Counted from the first letter of the stretch, positions 25,875 to 35,048 are shown. The stretch: DNA of 57,188 nt from Pseudanabaena sp. (GCA_003249035.1 QBMK01000025.1:1-57188), one strand, 5' to 3'. Made by a program: numbers and translations. The notes: generated by a model not told the origin, from the sequence alone.

Positions 25875-26276
25875 ATGGAACCCGAATCAATAAATACGGA
25901 AACTTCTGAATCAGAAATTAAGCCCGTTTTAAATATCACAATAGTTGAAGCCACTGAAGCCGAGGAAGAACTGCATCGTCATGAATGTGGCGTATGTGGC
26001 TATATATATGAACCATCTATCGGCGATACCAAACGCAATATCCCTGCTGGTACAGCCTTTGAGACCATAAGTGAAGATTGGCGCTGCCCTGTGTGCAACA
26101 CCAAGAAAAAAGCCTTCTCAGATATTGGTATTGCCTCCAAGCCCTCAGGCTTTGCCGAAAACCTCGGCTATGGATTTGGCGTAAATGTAATGACCCCAGG
26201 TCAAAAAAATCTACTTATATTTGGCTCTTTAGCCCTAGCAGTAGCATTCTTTATCAGTCTCTATGCCTTGGATTAA
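25875..26276 (+). CDS. rubA: Membrane-anchored rubredoxin RubA
   Basis: A 133-residue rubredoxin with an acidic N-terminal extension, the iron-binding pairs CGVCGY and CPVCN, and a C-terminal transmembrane anchor (LLIFGSLALAVAFFISLY). RubA is needed for assembly of photosystem I, and for photosystem II in some species, in the thylakoid membrane. It is followed 58 bp later by ycf48, the conserved cyanobacterial order. Confidence 0.95.
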   Translation: MEPESINTETSESEIKPVLNITIVEATEAEEELHRHECGVCGYIYEPSIGDTKRNIPAGTAFETISEDWRCPVCNTKKKAFSDIGIASKPSGFAENLGYGFGVNVMTPGQKNLLIFGSLALAVAFFISLYALD

Positions 26277-26334
26277 TTTATTCATTCGCAATTTTAATTA
26301 GCATCATAACCATCATTATTTTTACCGAATTTTT

Positions 26335-27336
26335 ATGAAAAAAAGCATAAAACGTTTTCTTAGCTCCTTTTCGATTTGTGTATTGCTCATTTGCTTAACC
26401 TTATTGGGCAATATTCCTAGCGCCTTTGCAAGTTCTGGTAGTTGGCATAAAGTCGAGCTGCCAGTTGCAATTACCCCCCTGGATTTATGGTTCGACAAAT
26501 CTGAACCTAATCATGGCTGGCTCGTTGGTACTGAAGCAACTCTGCTCGAAACCACCGATGGCGGCAACACATGGGAAGAACGCAAACTCGATCTTGGTGA
26601 TAGCATCTATCGCTTTTCATCGGTTAGCTTCTCTGGGGATGAAGGATGGATTACAGGACAACCTGCGCTATTGCTACATACCACTGATAGTGGTAAATCT
26701 TGGTCACGGATTGGGCTGAGCTCTAAGCTACCTGGCGATCCTTTTGCGATCGTGGCTTCTGGTAAAAACTCCGCCGAAATGGTCACAGACTTGGGTGCGA
26801 TCTATGCAACTGAAGACGCTGGACAAAATTGGAAAGCATTAGTTACCCAAGCCGTTGGCAATGCTCGTAACCTCAACCGTAGTGAAGATGGTCGTTATGT
26901 TGCCATCTCTGCAAATGGAAACTTTTATTCCACATGGCAACCAGGTGATATAACTTGGATTCAACACAATCGTAATAGCTCTCGCCGAGTGCAGAATATG
27001 GGCTATACCCCAGATAATCGCCTATGGATGTTGAATCGTGGCGGACAAGTCCAGTTTAGTGAAGCTGGTGAATTCGATACTTGGGATAAAAAGCAAGCAC
27101 CTAAAGAAGGTGGCGGATTTGGGCTATTGGATCTTGCTTATCAAGACGAAAATAATGTCTGGATCTCAGGTGGTAGCTCAAGATTGCTCCATAGTGAAGA
27201 TGGAGGCAAAACATGGAAACGTGATATGTCTGCGGCGAATGTCGGCGCTAATCTCTATCAGATTGCCTTCTTTTCACCCGATCGAGGTTTTGTAATTGGA
27301 CAAAACGGCACATTACTTGCCTATTCTCCAGATTAA
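26335..27336 (+). CDS. ycf48: Photosystem II assembly factor Ycf48 (HCF136)
   Basis: A 333-residue protein with a signal sequence (KRFLSSFSICVLLICLTLLG to about AFAS) and a seven-bladed beta-propeller made of repeats such as GWLVGTEATLLETTDGGNTW and VWISGGSSRLLHSEDGGKTW. Ycf48 binds D1 early in photosystem II assembly on the lumenal side. In many cyanobacteria rubA and ycf48 are followed by psbEFLJ. Here a strong terminator and a convergent plsC follow instead, so psbEFLJ must be elsewhere. Confidence 0.96.
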   Translation: MKKSIKRFLSSFSICVLLICLTLLGNIPSAFASSGSWHKVELPVAITPLDLWFDKSEPNHGWLVGTEATLLETTDGGNTWEERKLDLGDSIYRFSSVSFSGDEGWITGQPALLLHTTDSGKSWSRIGLSSKLPGDPFAIVASGKNSAEMVTDLGAIYATEDAGQNWKALVTQAVGNARNLNRSEDGRYVAISANGNFYSTWQPGDITWIQHNRNSSRRVQNMGYTPDNRLWMLNRGGQVQFSEAGEFDTWDKKQAPKEGGGFGLLDLAYQDENNVWISGGSSRLLHSEDGGKTWKRDMSAANVGANLYQIAFFSPDRGFVIGQNGTLLAYSPD

Positions 27337-27368
27337 GTAAATAGACTCCTTTCGCGAGATTATTTGTT

Positions 27369-27409
27369 AAAAAAAAGTTGAGGCTCTTTGTGCCTCAACC
27401 TTTTTTTTT
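27369..27409 (+). terminator. Intrinsic terminator after ycf48
   Basis: An A run, then GTTGAGGC paired with GCCTCAAC around a 7-nt loop, then nine T. It can work on both strands. Confidence 0.92.
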
Positions 27410-27502
27410 CTAGCTGTAACAAAAAAACAAAAGTAGAGTTGTGGCGTGCAGCACTGCAACTTCTCTTTTGGGCTTTATTCTGACTTAGTGAGGGCTTTCA
27501 GG

Positions 27503-27534
27503 AAAGAAATGGTTCTATTTAGAACCATTTCTTT
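27503..27534 (-). terminator. Terminator of plsC
   Basis: A 14-bp perfect stem (AAAGAAATGGTTCT and its complement) with loop ATTT, directly after the plsC stop on the minus strand. Confidence 0.75.
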
Positions 27535-28230
27535 CTATCTTCCTAATTCGTGCAGAGCGTTAATCGCATCCGCACATCTTTGTGTATATTCTTCTAAAGT
27601 GGCGCGATCGCTTGCTTCAGGCGGTGGAAGTAGCTTACCGATTCTGACCGTGACAGGCTGAAATAACTTCGGAAACTTTGCCCCCTTCGGTAAAATTGTT
27701 TCTGTTCCCCAAATACTAATTGGCAAAAATGGAGCTTGAGTTTTTGCCGCAATCATTGCAGCACCCAACTTAGGTTCTGTCACTCGTCCATCAGATGTCC
27801 GTGTGCCTTGCAAAAAAATACCCGTTGCCCAACCTTTCTCAATAGAAGCGATCGCTGCTCGAATTGCGGCGCGATCGCCAGCTCCACGTCTGACTGGATA
27901 AGCGCCAAAGGCAAGAATTGCTTGTTTGAGCACAGGTATTTCAAATAATTCCTCTTTTGCCATAAATGCGACAGGACGCCCCATGCAACTACCGACAATT
28001 AACGGATCAAAGTCACTAGCATGATTACTAACGACGATAAGATTGCCCTTTAACGGCACATTTTCAGTTCCATAAATTCGCTCTTGATAAAACAAATACA
28101 GCAGCGGTCTAACTACTAACCACTTGAACATTTTATATAAGAGAGGATTGCCACCTTTATCTTTTGCACTGTTAATAGCGTTTCTATTTGCATCAGTTTT
28201 TTTGATTTCAGAGCTTTTATCTTGTTCCAT
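27535..28230 (-). CDS. plsC: 1-acyl-sn-glycerol-3-phosphate acyltransferase
   Basis: A 231-residue PlsC-family enzyme that acylates lysophosphatidic acid to phosphatidic acid at the membrane. It has motif I NHASDFDPL (NHx4D), the G-Y-P-V-R-R segment of motif II, and motif III FLQGTRTSDGR. The first 20 residues are charged and variable. It ends at a terminator shared with the convergent ycf48 region; bolA lies 81 bp past its 5' end on the same strand. Confidence 0.92.
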   Translation of the reverse strand: MEQDKSSEIKKTDANRNAINSAKDKGGNPLLYKMFKWLVVRPLLYLFYQERIYGTENVPLKGNLIVVSNHASDFDPLIVGSCMGRPVAFMAKEELFEIPVLKQAILAFGAYPVRRGAGDRAAIRAAIASIEKGWATGIFLQGTRTSDGRVTEPKLGAAMIAAKTQAPFLPISIWGTETILPKGAKFPKLFQPVTVRIGKLLPPPEASDRATLEEYTQRCADAINALHELGR

Positions 28231-28311
28231 TTAATCAAATTCCTACAAAATTTTCATAACAAACAAATCCAAATTTAAATAGAAGAAATAGCACTAATGA
28301 TTCTATTTAAA

Positions 28312-28596
28312 CTAACTTTGCTGCCATTGTTCGGGCGTATAAGTTTTGAGCGATAGGGCGTGAATTGTGGTTTGCATCTGCTCGGATAAGGCGTCATAGA
28401 CCATGCGATGCTGTTGCATCATGGTTTTACCAGCGAAACTAGCAGCTACAACGATCGCATCATAATGACCGCTTCCAACAGGGGCATTCATTCGACCTTG
28501 GTGGTGCTTGTGCAAATCACTGCGATCTTCAATTTCGACAATTGTTGCACCGATTTTTTCTTGCAAAATAGTTTTGATTGTTGCGGTTGCATCCAT
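28312..28596 (-). CDS. BolA-family protein
   Basis: A 94-residue BolA-like protein with the class II BolH fold: ATIVEIEDRSDLHKHH, then GSGHYDAIVVAASFAGKTMM and QQHRMVYDAL. BolA proteins work with monothiol glutaredoxins in iron-sulfur and redox sensing. No glutaredoxin gene is nearby. An 11-bp hairpin near 28273-28310 lies past its 3' end. Confidence 0.93.
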   Translation of the reverse strand: MDATATIKTILQEKIGATIVEIEDRSDLHKHHQGRMNAPVGSGHYDAIVVAASFAGKTMMQQHRMVYDALSEQMQTTIHALSLKTYTPEQWQQS

Positions 28597-28691
28597 GTTT
28601 TTGCTATGGCTATGTTTAGACCTAAATTACTATATCGTTTTGCAACCACTCTAATGTAGCGCTTCGTGCTGAAACGATCTCTGCATGGCAA

Positions 28692-28742
28692 AAACAAAAA
28701 CATGAGAGACGGCGCAAAGCGCCGTCTCTCATGTTTTTGTTT
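28692..28742. terminator. Perfect 24-bp hairpin between bolA and the exonuclease gene
   Basis: 28692-28715 pairs perfectly with 28719-28742 around an AAA loop, with a GGCGC/GCGCC core. It overlaps the stop codon of the exonuclease-like gene, whose transcript (minus strand) it would end. Confidence 0.85.
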
Positions 28743-29454
28743 AATTAGAAGGTCTTTGTAAAGCAGCTCCCCTTCTAGACCTGATGCGCTGTTCCGATCT
28801 CGGATCGATTTTTAGGTTTATTATCTGGTGTTTATGGCGATCAACTAGAGGAAACTGAGTTTGCCAATTGCTAATAATATGAAAATAGTTTTCGGCATCT
28901 TCTAAACAATATTCATAGATTTCATTAAGAATTGTTTCATATCCTCTTTCTTTTCGTAATACCTTAATCCCATTCCGAAAAACATAATATCCCTTAATTT
29001 TTTTATAAATAGGAATTTCCAAATAAGCAAATAAATTATTCAAACCTTGGTTAAGATCTGTACGTTTAATAATTCTTTGTAAATCTAGGATTTTAATACT
29101 ATCAACTTTGGGAATAAAATCTAGAGCATCGATTCTTTGACGTAAGCAAAACATGTCGCTAGTTGATAGACCATAACCAACAAAATATTTGCCCTGTAAG
29201 CTATTTAAGTCATTTAAGATGTCTTGAATTATCTTCTTTTCTTGTGCGCTTGATTCAATAAATTGAATTTTTATATACTGTTCATTGCTATTCTCTAAAA
29301 TGCGAGTCAGTGTATAACCAAATATTTTTTGTACCAATCCATCTTTATGAAAATCGCGACACCATTCTAAGTCTAAAAAAACAAGATCGTAGATTGAGCC
29401 ATCGTAGAAATTGTTTATATATTGACTTGGAAGCTTGAGTTCCCTTTTATACAT
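28741..29454 (-). CDS. Putative DEDDy-type 3'-5' exonuclease
   Basis: A 237-residue protein with the pattern of RNase H-like DnaQ exonucleases. Exo I is VFLDLEW (D-x-E) near residue 28, Exo II is YGLSTSDMFCLRQR with an Asp, and Exo III is YEYCLEDAENYF (Y-x3-D) near residue 180. The C-terminal 30 residues are basic. There is no helicase or polymerase domain. The gene is AT-rich and has no HIP1 site, unlike plsC and bolA beside it, suggesting recent acquisition. The substrate is unknown, and the family assignment is from motifs alone. Confidence 0.6.
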   Translation of the reverse strand: MYKRELKLPSQYINNFYDGSIYDLVFLDLEWCRDFHKDGLVQKIFGYTLTRILENSNEQYIKIQFIESSAQEKKIIQDILNDLNSLQGKYFVGYGLSTSDMFCLRQRIDALDFIPKVDSIKILDLQRIIKRTDLNQGLNNLFAYLEIPIYKKIKGYYVFRNGIKVLRKERGYETILNEIYEYCLEDAENYFHIISNWQTQFPLVDRHKHQIINLKIDPRSEQRIRSRRGAALQRPSN

Positions 29455-29682
29455 AAAGTTTGGCTTAGAGGTGGGCTAGGAGAATGGCTACCAAGTAGAT
29501 AACTAGTATCTATATATCTATACATCGTAACGGTAATATTCAGTTTGCGATCGCTAATTTGGGGATCGGCTCTTTATAGCAAATTGTGAATGAACTAACC
29601 ACAAGATTTTTGTTAAAGATGTTGCTTTGCAGCACTTTTAACAGGAATATTGGTTTGGGTTTCAGTGAATGGCACTATAGGT

Positions 29683-30396
29683 TTAGATTTCAAAATTAAA
29701 TCCATTTTGTTTCAGTTGTAAGTATTTATCCTCATCAAACCGATACAGCTTAGCTGCACGATGGGAAACGCCTTGCTCAATTTCACCTATATCGAGGAGT
29801 AAGTCCATACTTAGGATCTTTTTACGGAAATTACGTTTGTCTAGAGATCGATCTAACACAGTCTCGTAAAGTTTTTGTAATTGAGACAGGGTGAATTTTT
29901 TTGGCAATAGTTCAAAGCCAATCGGCTCATACCGAATTTTGCCACGCAATCTGGTAATTGCCATTTGCAAGATTTGCTCATGGTCAAAGGCTAGTTCAGG
30001 AATTTTAGAGATCGGAAACCATTCAGCCACACGCGCATCGGTGGTTGCTTGGATTTTTTGCTCGACTAAATTTATAAGCGCGTAGTAAGCAACAGTGACA
30101 GTGCGATCGCGAGGATCGCGATTTAGATCGCCAAAAGTATATAGCTGTTCTAAGAAAACGTTATGAATACCTGTTTCTTCTTGCAGCTCTCGTAAAGCTG
30201 CAGCTTCAAGGGTTTCTTCAATGCGAACAAATCCACCTGGGATCGCCCATTGCCCCTGAAATGGCGGAATATTACGCTGAATCAGCATGACTTTTAGTTC
30301 TTGCTGGGCATCAAGTCCAAATACGACGCAATCAACTGTAAGAGCGGGTCGTGGATATACATAGTTATACATTTGATAAGTTTTTTCATTTTCCAT
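29683..30396 (-). CDS. nrtR: NrtR-family Nudix regulator
   Basis: A 237-residue protein with an N-terminal Nudix domain and a C-terminal winged helix ([25 protein letters not shown], then [13 protein letters not shown]). It fits NrtR, a repressor of NAD metabolism genes whose DNA binding is relieved by ADP-ribose. The Nudix box is complete: Gly55, Glu61, Arg69-Glu70, Glu73-Glu74 and Gly76 in G-x5-E-x7-RELQEETGI. It may therefore still hydrolyse ADP-ribose or a related compound; many NrtR proteins have lost the box. It is transcribed away from an operon with two matching palindromes in the 80-bp gap, so it probably controls that operon and maybe itself. Confidence 0.88.
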   Translation of the reverse strand: MENEKTYQMYNYVYPRPALTVDCVVFGLDAQQELKVMLIQRNIPPFQGQWAIPGGFVRIEETLEAAALRELQEETGIHNVFLEQLYTFGDLNRDPRDRTVTVAYYALINLVEQKIQATTDARVAEWFPISKIPELAFDHEQILQMAITRLRGKIRYEPIGFELLPKKFTLSQLQKLYETVLDRSLDKRNFRKKILSMDLLLDIGEIEQGVSHRAAKLYRFDEDKYLQLKQNGFNFEI

Positions 30397-30418
30397 TTAA
30401 ATTTTTCCTTGATCGCTC

Positions 30419-30447
30419 TTGACATAGTGTAAAAATGACACTATATT
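30419..30447 (+). promoter_or_regulatory. Sigma70-type promoter of the NAD/ADP-ribose operon
   Basis: TTGACA at 30419-30424 and TATATT at 30442-30447 are separated by exactly 17 bp. Transcription would start near 30454, about 23 nt before the first ATG of the operon. Confidence 0.75.
30424..30444. promoter_or_regulatory. Operator 1, likely NrtR site
   Basis: A perfect palindrome ATAGTGT-N7-ACACTAT, 21 bp, fills the space between the -35 and -10 boxes. NrtR proteins bind palindromes of about this length. Confidence 0.7.
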
Positions 30448-30449
30448 GG

Positions 30450-30470
30450 TTTGTGTAGTTTATACACTAT
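30450..30470. promoter_or_regulatory. Operator 2, likely NrtR site
   Basis: TTTGTGT-N7-ACACTAT has the same geometry as operator 1, an identical right half and a left half differing at two positions. Its centre is 26 bp downstream, over the predicted transcription start. Confidence 0.65.
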
Positions 30471-30476
30471 ACAGTT

Positions 30477-31331
30477 ATGCAAGAGCAAGTTGAAGTCCCT
30501 GATATGAGATCGCTGCAAGTTCCTGCCTCAGAAATGCAAAATGGAATGCAAAATTTGTCAAGTCAGTTTGAATATGCCTGCGGATCAATTATTGGACGAA
30601 ACCATGTTCTTGCTAGCAAAAATAATCAGGATGCTCTGCGGATTGTCCTGTGGGATAACTTTGTAACGGCTGTAGTTTGTGACGGCTGCGGCAGTGGTAA
30701 ACATAGCGAAGTTGGGGCAAAACTCGGTTCGCGGATGGTAACTGACGCGATCGCGGATTTAATCAATCAAGGGCTAGCAATATCTGAGTCTGACTTTTGG
30801 GATGTTCTCAAAATAAACCTACTGCAAAAATTGACAGATTTTGTCGAGATCGCCAATGACGCTCAAGAATCAGGTATGGAATTTGTGAATAATTATCTAT
30901 TATTTACAATTGTGGGCTTAGTCATCACTCCTAGCGAAACGGTTACTTTCTCAATGGGCGATGGTGCGATCGGCGTCAATGGCAAACTCATTCAAATTCC
31001 TGCCTATCCTGATAACGCACCTCCCTATCTTGCTTATGGTTTATATCGATCTGACGCTATTGAGTTTGAGATTCGCGATCGGCTACCCACAGCAGAAGTA
31101 GAATCAATTTTGATTGCTACAGATGGAATTGATGATTTGATTGCGGCTGAGGAAGTTAATCAGTTTTGGCAAGAAGATCGTTATTTCAAAAATCCTGATG
31201 CGATCAGGCGCAAATTATCCATGCTAAATCGAGAAGAAGTTAAGCCAGATTGGAATAAAAGAGAATTGATTAAGAGATCGGGAGTTTTGTCTGACGACAC
31301 AACTTTAGTAGTAATTAGAAAAAAGAGGTAA
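30477..31331 (+). CDS. PP2C-family protein phosphatase
   Basis: A 284-residue Ser/Thr phosphatase of the PP2C type used in TerY-P-like systems. Metal-binding motifs are visible: VVCDGCGSGKHSE, FSMGDGAIGV, IATDGIDDL and SDDTTLVVI. About 35 N-terminal residues precede the domain, and ATG codons in that stretch leave the exact start open. It is the first gene of the operon, six bases past operator 2 and six bases before the ADP-ribosylglycohydrolase gene. It probably opposes the kinase encoded two genes downstream. Confidence 0.88.
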   Translation: MQEQVEVPDMRSLQVPASEMQNGMQNLSSQFEYACGSIIGRNHVLASKNNQDALRIVLWDNFVTAVVCDGCGSGKHSEVGAKLGSRMVTDAIADLINQGLAISESDFWDVLKINLLQKLTDFVEIANDAQESGMEFVNNYLLFTIVGLVITPSETVTFSMGDGAIGVNGKLIQIPAYPDNAPPYLAYGLYRSDAIEFEIRDRLPTAEVESILIATDGIDDLIAAEEVNQFWQEDRYFKNPDAIRRKLSMLNREEVKPDWNKRELIKRSGVLSDDTTLVVIRKKR

Positions 31332-31336
31332 TAATC

Positions 31337-32119
31337 ATGTTAGGTGCAATTGTTGGTGATATCGTTGGTTCCATTTATGAGTTTAACAATCATCGCTCGA
31401 AAGACTTCCCTCTCTTTGGCGAAGACTGTAAATTCACCGATGATACAGTATTAACTATAGCGGTTGCTGATTGTTTAATGAACAATGGTAACTACACCGA
31501 ATACATCAAGAACTATGCCCGCAAATATACAGGTAGAGGTTATGGTGGTCGCTTTAGACAATGGATTAGCTCTGAGAGAATGGAACCGTACAATAGCTGG
31601 GGTAATGGCTCAGCAATGCGAGTTAGCGCGGTAGGATTTGCCTATAACGATTTAGAAGCGGTGATGAATGAAGCTAAGAGATCGGCTGAAGTTACGCATA
31701 ATCATTCAGAAGGAATCAAAGGTGCACAAGCGACGGCAGTAGCGATCTTTATGGCTCGCAAAGGTCAGAGCAAAGAGCAAATCAAAGCGGCGATCGCGCA
31801 ATCTTTTGGCTATGACTTAAATCGAACTGTGGATGAAATTCGTCCAACCTATATTTTTAATGAGTCATGTCAAGAAACAGTCCCAGAGGCTATTATCGCT
31901 TTTTTGGAATCAAACGATTTTGAAGATGCTATCAGGAATGCAATTTCTTTAGGTGGTGACAGCGATACGCTTGCCTGTATTACTGGCGGTATTGCGGAAG
32001 CTTTCTATGGCGGTGTTCCAGAAGATATAGCTATAAAAGCATTGAGTTATCTCGATTCTAATATGCGAGAAGTTGTGGAGAAATTTTATGGAAGTCTATC
32101 TCAATCAGAAACGAATTAA
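31337..32119 (+). CDS. ADP-ribosylglycohydrolase
   Basis: A 260-residue DraG/ARH-type enzyme that releases ADP-ribose from modified proteins or small molecules. The dinuclear metal motifs are intact: an N-terminal GAIVGDIVGSIYE, FTDDTVLT, and C-terminal SLGGDSDTLACITGGIAEA. It follows the PP2C gene by five bases and overlaps the kinase start by 32 bp. Free ADP-ribose, its product, is the known effector that lifts NrtR repression, which makes its place under NrtR control notable. Confidence 0.93.
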   Translation: MLGAIVGDIVGSIYEFNNHRSKDFPLFGEDCKFTDDTVLTIAVADCLMNNGNYTEYIKNYARKYTGRGYGGRFRQWISSERMEPYNSWGNGSAMRVSAVGFAYNDLEAVMNEAKRSAEVTHNHSEGIKGAQATAVAIFMARKGQSKEQIKAAIAQSFGYDLNRTVDEIRPTYIFNESCQETVPEAIIAFLESNDFEDAIRNAISLGGDSDTLACITGGIAEAFYGGVPEDIAIKALSYLDSNMREVVEKFYGSLSQSETN

Positions 32120-33947
32120 ACTCAATCCGAAATCTGCGATCGGTAAAGGTGGCGAAGCGGATATTTATGATATTGGTAATGGCAAGGTTCTCAAGTTGTT
32201 TAAACCCGCCAATCATCCTGATTATGAGCTACAGCCCCAAGAGCAACAGGCTGCAACAGCAAGACTTGCATTGCATCAGCAAAAATTGCGTGTTTTTCCT
32301 CAAAATCTTCCAGCAAGAGTTATCAAGCCTGAAACTCTTGCAACGGATAAGCAAGGTACTAATATCCTTGGCTATACGATGCCATTTTTGCAAAACACAG
32401 TTACCTTGTTGAAATATAGCGATCGCACTTATCGCAGCACCAATGGCATCTCGCAGCAATTTGTCACAAACCTATTTCGCGATCTGCATAATACAGTTCT
32501 CCAAGTCCATCAAGCAAATGTGACGATTGGCGATTTCAATGATTTGAATTTGCTAGTTTCTCAAAATCAAGTCAATCTTATTGATGCTGATTCATTCCAG
32601 TTTGGACAGTTTCCCTGTCAGGTCTTCACAGCAAGATTTGTCGATCCGATCTTGTGCGATCGCAACGCAAATCAACCAATTCTCACCAGTTCTCACAATC
32701 CCGATTCTGATTGGTACGCATTTACGGTAATGCTTATGCAAAGCCTCCTCTATGTCGATCCCTATGGCGGTGTATACAAGCCCAAATCTCAAAGCGCGAT
32801 GATTCCCCATAGTGCTAGACCATTGCAGCACATCACAGTTTTTCATCCTGACGTGCGCTATCCCAAACCTGCGATTCCTTATAAAGTTCTTTCAGATGAT
32901 TTGTTACATCATTTCCACAACTGCTTTGAAAAAGATTGGCGCGGAGACTTCCCAAAGCCACTTCTCGAATCAATGCGTTGGACAAGGTGTAATCAATGTG
33001 GAATTGAGCATTTAAGAACTTCTTGCCCAATTTGCACAATCGCTGTTGCTGTGGTGGAGAAGAGTCTAGGAACGACGACTTGCAAGGTTGTTCAGATATT
33101 TCAAACAGAAGGTGTGATCTTGCAAGCGGTTTTACAAAACAACTCGCTCTACTATCTCTATCACGATCGCAATGAATTTAAACGAGAAGATAATGCAGTG
33201 TTACTGTCAGGTGAACTTGATGCAAATATTCAATTCGCGATTTTTGGTAAGTCTACAATTGTTACAAAAAAAGGTGATGGACAAGGCAAAGCGATTACCC
33301 TCGCCCAAGGACAGCCACCGAATGCAATCGCCGCCGATCTGATTCGCGCAAATTCTTTCTCTCGTTATTGGATCGGCAATGGTCAACTATTACGCGATGG
33401 CAAACTTGGCAATGAATATGTCGGTGATATTCTCGAAGGACAAACCCAATTCTGGATTGGCGAACCCTTTGGCTTCGGATTTTATCGCGCAGGTAGTCTC
33501 AGCGTGGCTTTCACCTTTGATGCTAAGCGTGCAGGCATCTGCGATCGCTTGCAACTTCCACCGATTCGAGGAGAACTAATTGATGCAAACTGTGTCTTTA
33601 GCGATCGCATCTGCTGGTTCTTTACAGCCACTCAAGAGCAAGGCAAAATCATGCATCGAGTTTCTGTATTGAGGGATACTGGCGAATTGGCTGCTACGCT
33701 TGTTGCTCAAAAAGGTGATATTACATGGCTAGATAATTTTCATGGATGCAGTGCGATCGCCAATTGGCTATTCGTTCCCACCGATGAAGGCATCGCTAGA
33801 GTTGAGGTGAATAATGGACAGCTTATGATTACGAAAACTTTTCCCGAAACTGAACCCTATGTTGATAGTGGATGCGCTCTCATTGTTGGCTCACAAGGTA
33901 TCTATGTGATTCACACCCAAAAGATTTTGCAGTTGCAGTTAGCTTAA
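32088..33947 (+). CDS. Kinase-like protein with zinc ribbon and beta-rich C-terminus
   Basis: A 619-residue protein. The N-terminal kinase domain (about residues 12-300) has a Gly-rich loop GKGGEA, Lys36 in VLKLF, a catalytic loop GDFNDLN in place of HRD-x4-N, and DAD (LIDADSFQ) for DFG. A zinc ribbon follows (CNQCG...CPIC, about residues 310-325). The remaining 290 residues are beta-rich, perhaps a propeller. This resembles the YegI/TerY-P-associated kinases. I use ATG 32088, with GGAG upstream, rather than 32073. HIP1 sites are frequent. Its phosphatase (PP2C) and vWA partners are in the same operon. Confidence 0.8.
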   Translation: MEVYLNQKRIKLNPKSAIGKGGEADIYDIGNGKVLKLFKPANHPDYELQPQEQQAATARLALHQQKLRVFPQNLPARVIKPETLATDKQGTNILGYTMPFLQNTVTLLKYSDRTYRSTNGISQQFVTNLFRDLHNTVLQVHQANVTIGDFNDLNLLVSQNQVNLIDADSFQFGQFPCQVFTARFVDPILCDRNANQPILTSSHNPDSDWYAFTVMLMQSLLYVDPYGGVYKPKSQSAMIPHSARPLQHITVFHPDVRYPKPAIPYKVLSDDLLHHFHNCFEKDWRGDFPKPLLESMRWTRCNQCGIEHLRTSCPICTIAVAVVEKSLGTTTCKVVQIFQTEGVILQAVLQNNSLYYLYHDRNEFKREDNAVLLSGELDANIQFAIFGKSTIVTKKGDGQGKAITLAQGQPPNAIAADLIRANSFSRYWIGNGQLLRDGKLGNEYVGDILEGQTQFWIGEPFGFGFYRAGSLSVAFTFDAKRAGICDRLQLPPIRGELIDANCVFSDRICWFFTATQEQGKIMHRVSVLRDTGELAATLVAQKGDITWLDNFHGCSAIANWLFVPTDEGIARVEVNNGQLMITKTFPETEPYVDSGCALIVGSQGIYVIHTQKILQLQLA

Positions 33948-34040
33948 CCTATTCTATTTCCTCCTCAAGGAATTACAACGAAGAATCAGCTATAAGTCTC
34001 GGTAAACAAAAGAACATTTATTAATTTAGGAGAAAATAAC

Positions 34041-35048
34041 ATGCAAGGATTTAAAAGACATTCAGAACTTCACTCATGGGAAAATATCGAGCAACATTTT
34101 AGGAGGTCAACAATCCTCATTGGCAATGGAGCAAGCTGTGCTGTTTGGGATAAGTTTAGATATTCGTCGCTATATCAACAAGCTTTATCCAATTCTAATC
34201 ATCCTCTGTCGGATTCAGATATACAACTTTTTACTGATTGGGAAGCAAATGGAAATTTTGAAAAAGTTCTAGCTAACCTTTTAATCACTAGAAAGACTAA
34301 CACAATACTTGGTCAGCCAAACAATTCGGAAATTCAGGAGATTATTCGTGAGCGTTATAATAATGTTCGGAATGCTCTGGTTGAAGCTGTGCAGAAAGTC
34401 CATGTTGAATGGTCAGTTGTCTCACCAAACATTTTCAATTCTATTCAAGAAGCTCTTAGTAAGTATAGTTGCGTGTATTCTACCAACTATGATTTACTAA
34501 TTTATTGGTCAATTATGTCAAATAAAACTCTTTTTAAAGACTATTTTTGGAATGGTCAACAAAGATTTGATATTACAGATACAGAAATTCGCGGTAACTC
34601 GACAAGAGTTCTTTATCTTCATGGCGCTCTCCATCTCTACAGACAAGCAGGAAGAACGAGAAAACTGGGTAATAGTTCAGGTGGAACCATTTTAAATCAG
34701 TTTGAAAATTTATGGGCTATAGAAAATGATGTAACACCTGTATTTATTGCTGAAGGAAGTTCAAGAGAGAAGTTAGAATCAATTTACAAATCTGATTATC
34801 TATCATTTGCATACTCAGAATTCCAGAAACACAAGGATTCTCTTGTTGTATTTGGTCATTCATTAGGAGAGAGCGATCAGCACCTTATAAATGCTATGAA
34901 AACTGCGAATATAAATAAGATAGCCATTTCAATGAGGCAGCTAGATGAAGTATTCATAGCAAAGCTTCATAGAGATTTCCCTTCCTCAGAATTGTTTTTC
35001 TTTAATGCTCAATCCCATCCTTTAGGCGATCCAAGTTTAAAGGTTTAA
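34041..35048 (+). CDS. DUF4917 protein, SIR2-like candidate NADase
   Basis: A 335-residue protein matching the DUF4917 pattern, which resembles SIR2-like NAD-binding folds: a Gly-rich opening STILIGNGASCAVW, VYSTNYDLLIYW, YLHGALHLYR with a candidate catalytic His, and a late DSLVVFGHSLGESD. Relatives of this fold hydrolyse NAD+ in anti-phage defence. It has its own AGGAG site, starts 93 bp after the kinase gene, and contains no HIP1 octamer in 1 kb, unlike its neighbours, suggesting separate acquisition. NAD hydrolysis is inference. Confidence 0.7.
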   Translation: MQGFKRHSELHSWENIEQHFRRSTILIGNGASCAVWDKFRYSSLYQQALSNSNHPLSDSDIQLFTDWEANGNFEKVLANLLITRKTNTILGQPNNSEIQEIIRERYNNVRNALVEAVQKVHVEWSVVSPNIFNSIQEALSKYSCVYSTNYDLLIYWSIMSNKTLFKDYFWNGQQRFDITDTEIRGNSTRVLYLHGALHLYRQAGRTRKLGNSSGGTILNQFENLWAIENDVTPVFIAEGSSREKLESIYKSDYLSFAYSEFQKHKDSLVVFGHSLGESDQHLINAMKTANINKIAISMRQLDEVFIAKLHRDFPSSELFFFNAQSHPLGDPSLKV

